Of a stretch of DNA of 20,240 bases, positions 12,788 to 19,303 are shown in pieces; positions within the stretch are counted from its first letter, which is position 1, and each line of letters begins with the position of its first letter. This DNA is from JBBRUG01 sp038247995 (GTDB taxonomy: Bacteria; Chloroflexota; Chloroflexia; Chloroflexales; Chloroflexaceae), in contig JBBRUG010000072.1 of assembly GCA_038247995.1 (NCBI GenBank), positions 1 through 20,240 of the forward strand, given 5' to 3'. The position numbers were made by a program, and so were the translations under genes. The notes below the pieces were generated by a model, which worked only from the letters and a program-made list of their open reading frames with translations, was not told the origin of the DNA and did not search any database.

Positions 12788-15601
12788 TTACCCGAGGTCG
12801 GCCAGGCGCTCGTGGAGCTTCGCCAGCGCGGCCTGGGTCGCCGCCAGGCCAGCGCGTTCACGTTGCACCACGGCCTCCGGCGCTTTGCTTACAAAACTCG
12901 CGTTGGCCAGTTTGGCCTCCCGCCGCCCGACATCCGCCGCGATTTGCGCAAGCTCCTTCTGCAAGCGCGCCCGTTCCGCTTCCAGGTCGATCATACCGGC
13001 CAGCGGCAGGTACGCCTCCACCGCGCCCAGCACAATCGCCGCCGCCTGACGCGGTTTCACCTCTAGCGCCTCGACAACCTGTAATTGATCTGCGGCAACC
13101 CGCCCCAGACGGCTGATCAGTGGGGCCTGCTCGCGCAGGAAGTCCGCCTGTGCGCCGGCAGCGATCGTGGCGGCAACCCAATGCGCCGGCTCAACTTTGT
13201 ACTCACTGCGAACATTGCGCACCGCCACAATCAACTCCTGCACCAGCGCCCAATCGCGCTCGGCGTCGGGATCAAGCCGTTGCGCATCGCCCTGAGGATA
13301 CGCGGCAAGCATAATCGACTGAGGGCTGAAGGCTGAGGGCTGAAGGCTGAGGGCTGGATTCTGCTTCGGTAGATACTGCCAGACTTCTTCGGTTACAAAC
13401 GGCATAAACGGGTGTAAGAGGCGCAGGCTGCCTTCCAGCACGGTGAAGAGCGTAACGCGGGTCGCTTGCTGCTGTGCGGCATCGCCATCAAGTTGCACCT
13501 TCGCCGCCTCGACATACCAGTCGGCGAACTCGTTCCAGAGGAAATCCTGGATCTGCCGACCGGCCTCGCCGAAGTTGTAGCCCTCCATCAGCCGATCGAC
13601 CTCAAGGCAGAGCTGATTGTAGCGCGAGGTAATCCAGCGGTCGGCGAGCGAAAAATCGCCGACGACAGACGACAGACCACCGACGACAGATGGTTCAGTC
13701 GAACCGTCGTCCGTCGTCCGTCGTCCGTCGTCCGCCAGTTTGGAAATGACAAAGCGCGTAATGTTCCAGATCTTGTTGGCGAAGTTACGCGCCGCCTCGA
13801 TCCGCTGCGGGTTGAGGTTCAGATCCTGGCCCGGCGTGCCGGAAGTAGCCAGCGTGAAGCGCAGCGCGTCGGTGCCCTGCACACCCATTACCTCCAGCGG
13901 GTTCACCACATTACCGTAGCTCTTCGACATCTTGCGGCCGCTCTCGTCGCGCACCAGGCCGTGCAGGTAGATTGTGTGGAACGGCTCCTGGCCTGTTAGG
14001 TAGCAACCCATCATCATCATGCGCGCCACCCAGAAGAACAGGATGTCGTAGCCCGTCTCCATAACACTGGTGGGATAAAAAGTAGCCAAGTCAGGCGTTT
14101 CGTCGGGCCAACCGAGCGTGCTAAACGGCCAGAGGCCAGACGAGAACCAGGTATCAAGTACATCCGGGTCCTGGGTAGCGTCCGCAGGCGGCGCCTCGTC
14201 GGGGCCGGGCACCACGAAGCTCCCGTCGGGCATGTACCAGACCGGGATGCGATGGCCCCACCAGAGTTGGCGGCTGATACACCAATCTTCGATATTCTCC
14301 AGCCAGTGATAATAAACCTTCTCGAAGCGCTCAGGGATGATCTTCGTGCGGCCCTCGCGCACGGCGGACAGCGCCAGTTCGGCAAGCGGCTGCATTTTCA
14401 CGAACCACTGCTCGGACAAGAACGGTTCGATCACCTCGCCGCCGCGCTGGCTGATGCCGACGCTCATTGTGTGCGGCTCGGTTTTGACCAGCAAGCCTTC
14501 TTTTTCAAGATCGGCGAGCATAGCCTTACGCGCCGCAAAACGATCCAGGCCGGCATACGGCCCGCCTTCGCCGTTCAGCGTGGCGTCCTTGTTGAGAATG
14601 TTGATCATCGGCAAGTTGTGGCGCTTGCCGACTTCGTAGTCGTTCTTATCGTGGGCGGGCGTAATCTTCACCGCGCCGGAGCCGAACTCCTTGTCCACGT
14701 ACGCATCGGCGATGATCGGGATCGCCCGCCCGATGCCGGGCAGCAAGACCATCCGCCCAAGCAGGTGCGCAAAGCGCTCGTCATCGGGAGCCACAGCAAC
14801 CGCCGTATCGCCGAGGATCGTCTCGGGGCGAGTAGTGGCCACCGTGATCCACTCCGTCGCGCCCTCAGCCCAGCGGCCGGAACCCCACGCTGCAGACGAA
14901 GGCGCGTCATCTGCTGAACTACGTTCGTCCGTCGTCCGTCGTCCGTCGTCCGCCGGCAGAACCGGATAGCGCACATACCAGAGCGACACATTGCGCGTCT
15001 CGTGCTCGACTTCCAGATCGCTTACAGCCGTGCCAAGGGCGGGCGACCAGTTAACGAGGTACATGCCGCGATAGATCAAGCCGTCGTCGTAGAGCCGCTT
15101 GAAGGCGGTATGCACAGCGCGCGAAAGGCCTTCGTCGAGGGTAAAGCGCTCGCGGCTCCAATCGCACGAGGCGCCGAGGCGGCGGAGCTGATTCTGGATC
15201 TCGCCACCGTACTTGGTCTTCCAGGCCCAGGTTCGGCGCAGGAACTCATCACGCCCGACCTGCTGGCGCGAGGTGCCTTCGCTGCGCAGCAGCTTTTCGA
15301 CCTGACTCTGCGTCGCAATGCCGGCGTGATCGGTGCCGGGCACCCAGAGCGTCTTAAAGCCTTGCATCCGTCGCCAGCGGGTCATGAGATCTTCAATCGT
15401 CACAAACATCGCGTGGCCAAGGTGCAATTCACCAGTGACGTTCGGCGGCGGAATGCTGATTACAAATGGCTCACGCGGCGCATCTTCACGCGGCGCGAAA
15501 AAGCCGGAGCGCTCCCACCAATCATAGAGGCGCTGCTCGACATCGGTATGTTCATAGGCTTTCGCCATTTCGTTGGGGCGGGGGGAAGGCGAACTTGTCA
15601 T
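12788..15601 (-). CDS. valS: Valine--tRNA ligase with three repeat-derived insertions
   Basis: This cytoplasmic class I synthetase charges tRNA-Val and edits misactivated Thr. It has the HIGH-type motif HLGH within PPPNVTGELHLGHAM (about residue 60), the editing-domain ITVATTRPETILGDTAV, the LDTWFSSGLWPFSTLGWP signature, GRKMSKSYGNVVNP (Lys near residue 557), and a C-terminal coiled coil from about EAERARLQKELAQIAADV to the end. At 937 residues it is longer than the usual 880 or so because of three low-complexity insertions: about residues 215-245 (DDGRRTTDERSSADD), 620-650 (DDGRRTTDDG and SVVGGLSSVVG) and 750-760 (ALSLQPSAFSPQ). All coincide with short tandem DNA repeats. Start options are GTG 15616, ATG 15601 and ATG 15568 (AKAYEHTDVEQRLYDWW, the conserved N-terminus). 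AGGAG lies at 15634-15638. Confidence 0.96.
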   Translation of the reverse strand: MTSSPSPRPNEMAKAYEHTDVEQRLYDWWERSGFFAPREDAPREPFVISIPPPNVTGELHLGHAMFVTIEDLMTRWRRMQGFKTLWVPGTDHAGIATQSQVEKLLRSEGTSRQQVGRDEFLRRTWAWKTKYGGEIQNQLRRLGASCDWSRERFTLDEGLSRAVHTAFKRLYDDGLIYRGMYLVNWSPALGTAVSDLEVEHETRNVSLWYVRYPVLPADDGRRTTDERSSADDAPSSAAWGSGRWAEGATEWITVATTRPETILGDTAVAVAPDDERFAHLLGRMVLLPGIGRAIPIIADAYVDKEFGSGAVKITPAHDKNDYEVGKRHNLPMINILNKDATLNGEGGPYAGLDRFAARKAMLADLEKEGLLVKTEPHTMSVGISQRGGEVIEPFLSEQWFVKMQPLAELALSAVREGRTKIIPERFEKVYYHWLENIEDWCISRQLWWGHRIPVWYMPDGSFVVPGPDEAPPADATQDPDVLDTWFSSGLWPFSTLGWPDETPDLATFYPTSVMETGYDILFFWVARMMMMGCYLTGQEPFHTIYLHGLVRDESGRKMSKSYGNVVNPLEVMGVQGTDALRFTLATSGTPGQDLNLNPQRIEAARNFANKIWNITRFVISKLADDGRRTTDDGSTEPSVVGGLSSVVGDFSLADRWITSRYNQLCLEVDRLMEGYNFGEAGRQIQDFLWNEFADWYVEAAKVQLDGDAAQQQATRVTLFTVLEGSLRLLHPFMPFVTEEVWQYLPKQNPALSLQPSAFSPQSIMLAAYPQGDAQRLDPDAERDWALVQELIVAVRNVRSEYKVEPAHWVAATIAAGAQADFLREQAPLISRLGRVAADQLQVVEALEVKPRQAAAIVLGAVEAYLPLAGMIDLEAERARLQKELAQIAADVGRREAKLANASFVSKAPEAVVQRERAGLAATQAALAKLHERLADLG
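13321..13356. repeat. 14-bp tandem repeat inside valS
   Basis: GAGGGCTGAAGGCT occurs at 13321-13334 and 13335-13348, with a partial third unit, GAGGGCTG, at 13349-13356. On the coding strand it adds the peptide ALSLQPSAFSPQ between the WQYLPK helix and SIMLAAYP. Confidence 0.9.
13658..13734. repeat. Heptamer run and divergent GACGACAGA repeats inside valS
   Basis: The + strand carries CGTCCGT units from 13708 to 13734 (3.9 copies), a GGTTC/GAACC palindrome at 13692-13705, and divergent GACGACAGA-type units at 13658-13690 in the opposite sense. The whole element adds about 30 residues to ValS without breaking the frame. Confidence 0.85.
14926..14952. repeat. CGTCCGT heptamer run inside valS
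   Basis: There are 3.9 copies of the heptamer CGTCCGT. The 27-base run and the two bases after it are identical to the run at 13708-13734, about 1.2 kb away. It encodes DDGRRTTDE on the - strand, at the entry to the editing domain. Confidence 0.9.
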
Positions 15602-15641
15602 AGGAATTGCATGCACTCACTAGAAAGCGGCAACTCCTTGC

Positions 15642-15650
15642 ATTATAGCA
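15642..15650 (-). promoter_or_regulatory. Extended -10 promoter of valS
   Basis: On the - strand the sequence reads TGCTATAAT, a consensus -10 with the TGn extension. Transcription would start near 15635, giving a leader of roughly 20-65 bases depending on the start codon. No clear -35 is visible. Confidence 0.6.
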
Positions 15651-15662
15651 TTGGATTGTTGG

Positions 15663-15697
15663 GCTACGGTTTGGCGACGGCGCCGCCAAACCGTAGC
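15663..15697 (-). terminator. Perfect 14-bp inverted repeat between the nuclease gene and valS
   Basis: GCTACGGTTTGGCG (15663-15676) is exactly complementary to CGCCAAACCGTAGC (15684-15697), with a 7-base loop. It lies 20 bases after the nuclease stop and upstream of the valS promoter. No T-run is present. It probably ends the upstream transcript. Confidence 0.6.
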
Positions 15698-15716
15698 ATC
15701 TCGCACCTGAGGGCGT

Positions 15717-17756
15717 TTACCGCGCTGTCAACGGCAGATAGAGGAAGAACGACGTCACTTCAGGGCCAAGCTGCAGGCCAATCAGCAGCGGATCGTGATC
15801 GGAAGTGCGGAACTTATCGGGCGCGAAGAGGCTAGTGATTTGGCCGGGACTCTTGAAGTTGGTGTTGTAGTCGAGCACACCCGGCTCATCGCTGTTGATG
15901 TGATATTCAGCCGCGCCGGTAACCTTACTCTGGAGACTCGCTGAGGCCAGGGCGTGATCGAGATAGCCCCATTGGCCGTCGAAGGCATACGAGTAGGCGT
16001 CGGCGCCACTGTAGCGCAGGATCTGGTTGGCGTAATCATCGGCGGTGTCGGCCGCATCGTCGGGGCCGCGCCCGATTGCCCGCACGGGATCTTCCTGCGC
16101 ATAGGCGTTCAGGTCGCCGATAATCAGCACATCCGTCGTCTCGCCGTTAGTCGGATCGGCGGCAAGCCATTCGACCAGCGCCCGCGCCGCCGCGGTACGG
16201 GTGGCGTTCCAGTAGCCCTGGCCGTCGCCCTGATCACAGTCGGGGTTGGTAGGCGGATCTTCCAGGCAGGCCGGGTCGCTGTCGAGGCCCGACGCGCCCT
16301 TCGACTTAAAGTGCGTAACGGCCAGCGTGAAGCGGGCATCGTCGGGGGTGGCGAACGTCTGCGCCAGCACCGGGCGACTGCGCGTATCCACGAAGCGCGG
16401 ATCAACACTACTATCGAGCACCGCGAAGTCGCCGACCGGAGTGACCTGCGCGATCTTGTAGATCATCCCGACGCGGATGGTATCGCTGCCGATAATGCCG
16501 GTGTTGATGGCGGCATACACCTCCGCCTGGGCGGCAGTGTTGAGCCGTTCGACAATGTCGGCCAGCGGATCGACGACGGCGCCGGTTGCATCCTGGCTAT
16601 TTTCCAGTTCGATCAGGCCCAGCACATCGGCGTCGATCATTTGCAGCGCGGCGATCAATTTTGCCTGCTGGCGTTCGAGTTCAAGCGCGTTCTCAGCGCC
16701 GCGACATTCCTGTTTGGCGCCGGTGGGGCCACAGCGATCCGTGCCGTCGTCGAGGCTGAGGAAGTAGTTCAGCACGTTAAAACTGGCGACGGTTACATCG
16801 CCGCCGACTGCAGGCGGTGCAGCGGGGCGCGGATTGGCCGGTTGGAAATCCGGGATGACCTCGCCCAACGCGCCGATCGGTCGCACACGGTAGGCGTTGG
16901 GGCTGGCGCTGTTGCCGCCCCAGGTGTAGGTAAGCACGCCGCGCAAGCCGGTTACAGTGTCGCCGCCGCGCAGCGTATTGGCGGCGCTCAATGGATCACC
17001 GCCGCGCCCGAACAGAATCGGGTCGGCGTTCTGATTCTGCAATGCGTCATCGACAATGATCCGATTCAGCGCATTGGCTTGCTGGATCGCCAAGGCCGCC
17101 GCGCCGGGCGCCGCAATGTTGGTGGGCTGCGGCAAGCGCCCACCTGAACTCAACACCACCTGGCCAAAACGCCCTAACTGGAAATGTTCGGTAACGCTCA
17201 ACTCTTGCGAAAAGCTGACGAGCATGCCTTCGTAGCGATCCAGGTATGGCACGTCTGCTTCGTCGGGCGGGAAAGGCAGCGTTAAGGCAACCGGCGCGAT
17301 CGTACCGGTGCCGCAGTTCTCGAGCGTTGTGGGCGTAATCTGCGTCTGATCTTGGAACTCGCTGACCGCGCCGGTGACCTGCACGATCTGGCCGAGCGCG
17401 ACATCGTCGTTGCTGGCATTAAAGACAAAAATACCGTCTGAAGTAGCCGGATCGCCATCGGCGGTTTCAGGCAGATCCTGCATGTAGAAGCCGCGCAGGT
17501 TAGGGGAGGGGCCTTCAAAATCGGCGATCACGACGCCCTGGACAATTACGGGGACATTTGAGGCGAACGGACTCGCAGCGCCGGAACCCTGAACTTCGCC
17601 AATCGTGAGCGGGCTGGCAATACAGACGTCGCCTTGGGCGAGCGATGTGGCAAAAATGTGAGCGGGGGCGAGAATCAGGCCAACAAGTGCGAACAGCAAT
17701 CCCAGGTTGCACAACAGCCGTAGCGAACCCGGTACGGACGGCCTACGCTGGTTCAT
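15717..17756 (-). CDS. Secreted ExeM/NucH-type endonuclease (endonuclease/exonuclease/phosphatase fold)
   Basis: The 679-residue product starts with a signal peptide (hydrophobic LLFALVGLILAPAHIFA, cleavage near ATS-LAQ). The first half is a beta-rich OB-like domain (VPVIVQGVVIADFEG, VQVTGAVSEF) typical of the ExeM/NucH family of extracellular DNases. The second half is the metal-dependent nuclease domain: VASFNVLNYF (from about residue 322), GLIELEN (Glu near 382), LAVTHFKSKG, IIGDLNAYAQEDP (about 545), WGYLDHAL and TSDHDPLLIGL (about 650), so all catalytic residues are kept. The protein ends LYLPLTAR. The open frame starts earlier, but the ATG at 17756 follows AGGAAGGA on the - strand and begins the signal peptide. 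It lies 59 bases after a small secreted-protein gene and is probably co-transcribed. The likely role is degrading extracellular DNA for nutrients or biofilm turnover. Confidence 0.92.
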   Translation of the reverse strand: MNQRRPSVPGSLRLLCNLGLLFALVGLILAPAHIFATSLAQGDVCIASPLTIGEVQGSGAASPFASNVPVIVQGVVIADFEGPSPNLRGFYMQDLPETADGDPATSDGIFVFNASNDDVALGQIVQVTGAVSEFQDQTQITPTTLENCGTGTIAPVALTLPFPPDEADVPYLDRYEGMLVSFSQELSVTEHFQLGRFGQVVLSSGGRLPQPTNIAAPGAAALAIQQANALNRIIVDDALQNQNADPILFGRGGDPLSAANTLRGGDTVTGLRGVLTYTWGGNSASPNAYRVRPIGALGEVIPDFQPANPRPAAPPAVGGDVTVASFNVLNYFLSLDDGTDRCGPTGAKQECRGAENALELERQQAKLIAALQMIDADVLGLIELENSQDATGAVVDPLADIVERLNTAAQAEVYAAINTGIIGSDTIRVGMIYKIAQVTPVGDFAVLDSSVDPRFVDTRSRPVLAQTFATPDDARFTLAVTHFKSKGASGLDSDPACLEDPPTNPDCDQGDGQGYWNATRTAAARALVEWLAADPTNGETTDVLIIGDLNAYAQEDPVRAIGRGPDDAADTADDYANQILRYSGADAYSYAFDGQWGYLDHALASASLQSKVTGAAEYHINSDEPGVLDYNTNFKSPGQITSLFAPDKFRTSDHDPLLIGLQLGPEVTSFFLYLPLTAR

Positions 17757-17815
17757 CGGGCGTTCCTTCCTTCTCGTCAGGCGGATTAACCCGGCCCAAG
17801 TGTAGCACAACTCCA

Positions 17816-18292
17816 TCAGCGGATTGTCGCGCTTGCCGTCTGCCAGAGCCGGCCGTTTAAGTACAATTCAGCCGTGTAGACGCCCTCGGGCAAGGCCGCC
17901 CGTTCGCCGGCGCACCCAAAAAAAGCGAAACAATAGGCGCGCGTCTCCAGAAAATCGGCGGTGTATGGTGCATAGGCACTACCCTTAATCCGCTGACCAT
18001 CGGGGAAAACCAGATCGAGTTGAAATGACTGATCGGCGACGCCCTGCATTTCAGCCTGAACGTAGAGCAAATCCAGGCCGTAGGCGAAACTAGCGGCAAC
18101 GCCGGTGAGCAGGTCGCTGTCGGCGCGCATATCTGTACCGAAGCTAATCTGCACCGCAGGAGGCGCACTGAGCAGCGGTAGCGCAACCTGGTAGCGCGGG
18201 GCAGATGCAGCGGCGTGAGTTGCGGTTGAAGATGACGGCGTGGCGCTAAACACCAGCAGGGCCAAAAGAATCAGCGGGAGGAAGCGCAACAT
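17816..18292 (-). CDS. Small secreted protein of unknown function
   Basis: I do not recognise this 158-residue protein. It has a clear signal peptide (LRFLPLILLALLVFSATPS), an Ala/Ser-rich linker, then YQVALPLLSAPP and a predicted beta-sandwich: LLYVQAEMQGVADQSFQLDL, VFPDGQRIKG, and GVYTAELYLNGRLWQTASAT at the end. Two Cys in YCFAFFGCAG could form a disulfide outside the cell. The closing pattern is like immunoglobulin-type accessory domains that describe a polymer or ligand surface. AAGGAG precedes the ATG on the - strand. It sits directly upstream of the secreted nuclease gene, suggesting a joint extracellular role, which is inference. Confidence 0.8.
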   Translation of the reverse strand: MLRFLPLILLALLVFSATPSSSTATHAAASAPRYQVALPLLSAPPAVQISFGTDMRADSDLLTGVAASFAYGLDLLYVQAEMQGVADQSFQLDLVFPDGQRIKGSAYAPYTADFLETRAYCFAFFGCAGERAALPEGVYTAELYLNGRLWQTASATIR

Positions 18293-18388
18293 CGACGGAG
18301 ACTCCTTTCAGCACAAGAAGCTGCCTGGGGAGTCTACCGATCAAGTAGCGCGAAAGGATACGGGATACGCAGACGCGGAGCAAATCGT

Positions 18389-18446
18389 CTGATGATCTGA
18401 TGATCTGATGATCTGATGATCTGATGATCTGATGATCTGATGATCT
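18389..18446. repeat. Octanucleotide tandem repeat, 7 copies of CTGATGAT
   Basis: Seven perfect CTGATGAT units run from 18389 to 18444, followed by CT. They lie in the 170-base gap between the methyltransferase stop and the start of the small secreted-protein gene. The unit is not a multiple of three and the array lies outside coding sequence. Confidence 0.97.
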
Positions 18447-18462
18447 CTTTCAGCTCACCCGC

Positions 18463-19062
18463 TCATCCAGCAGGGCGTTCACCAAGCACGGCAATTGCCG
18501 GCATAGGCTGGAGCGGGTTCACGAGGCCGCGCACGTGGCTATAGCCGCACTGACGCAGGTGCGCAACAAGATCGTCGCGCACGGCAAGCACGTCGGAGGT
18601 ATCGGGCGCCCAGCGTGGCTGTAACACAATCGCCAGCCGTCCGCCGGGGCGCAGCACGCGCAGTACTTCGTGTAGATCGGCGTCGAGTTGGGGCCAGAAC
18701 TGCACACTGTTCACCGCAAGCACCTTGTCGATACTCGCCGCAGTAAAGGGCAGGCTACTCACCCCGCCCTCGTGCAGGGCAACCTTGCCGGCGCTTACCG
18801 TTGCCGCGTTACGCCGGCTGGCCTGTTGCACCATCAGTGGTGAAACATCGACGCCCAGCACCTTGCCGTGCCGCACGCGCTTGGCCAGTTCCTGCACGGC
18901 AAGCCCCGGCCCAAAACCAATTTCCAGCACATGGTCTTGCGGGCGAACGGCGAGCAACTCAACCGCCCAGGCGTTGAGCTTACGATTTGAGAGCGCCATC
19001 AGCCATCCGGCGACCCGGCCTCGTACCCCGCTTGGCCGCGCAAAGGGGTCTTCAAACGACAT
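18463..19062 (-). CDS. Class I SAM-dependent methyltransferase
   Basis: The 199-residue product has the Rossmann-like methyltransferase fold. Motif I is HVLEIGFGPGLAVQELA (residues 44-60, with the Gly-rich SAM loop), the acidic strand-2 end is VLGVDVSPLMV (Asp72), and later segments are GVSSLPFTAASIDKVLAVNSVQFW and EVLRVLRPGGRLAIVLQP. This matches UbiE/Methyltransf_11-type enzymes, and the substrate cannot be told. The open frame extends upstream to 19245, but the ATG at 19062 begins the conserved part and the extension is not protein-like. It lies divergent from ilvA across a 241-base gap. Confidence 0.88.
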   Translation of the reverse strand: MSFEDPFARPSGVRGRVAGWLMALSNRKLNAWAVELLAVRPQDHVLEIGFGPGLAVQELAKRVRHGKVLGVDVSPLMVQQASRRNAATVSAGKVALHEGGVSSLPFTAASIDKVLAVNSVQFWPQLDADLHEVLRVLRPGGRLAIVLQPRWAPDTSDVLAVRDDLVAHLRQCGYSHVRGLVNPLQPMPAIAVLGERPAG

Positions 19063-19156
19063 GCCGCATCCTATACGATATGGTGGTTCACCCAGCGACG
19101 TAATGACTACGTGACCCACCAGACCATTCACTTTAATGATACCACCGCCAGAGGTG

Positions 19157-19303
19157 TATACTAGAGCACTGAGCACCATGCGTGAGCCACTGCGGCCACT
19201 GAACCGGGTGGCGCGCTGTGCTCGCGCCATGGGACGCAGGCGCAAGCGATCTGCGCAATGCTTAGCAGATGCAGATTGGGCTTATGAAAGAAAAGGGCAG
19301 CAC
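19157..19303 (+). promoter_or_regulatory. Promoter and structured leader of ilvA
   Basis: TATACT (19157-19162) is a good -10; a -35 is uncertain (TTTAAT at 19132-19137 gives a 19-base spacer). The leader can form GTGGCGCG/CGCGCCAT (19208-19215/19223-19230) and ATCTGC/GCAGAT (19249-19254/19265-19270). In-frame ATGs at 19178 and 19229 would give an Arg-rich N-terminal extension unlike the family. Confidence 0.45.

Noticed and set aside
13321..13356. Possible CRISPR-like array
   Set aside because: The units are 14 bp and directly adjacent with no spacers, inside valS.
15954..17147. Long plus-strand open frame (about 397 codons) opposite the secreted nuclease gene
   Set aside because: It arises from GC-rich codon bias opposite a gene with a full set of catalytic motifs. 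The translation is rich in Arg, Val, Gly and Ala with no recognisable domain.
18389..18446. Possible CRISPR or attachment-site repeat
   Set aside because: The 8-bp units are contiguous without spacers, and no integrase or cas adaptation genes (cas1, cas2) are nearby.
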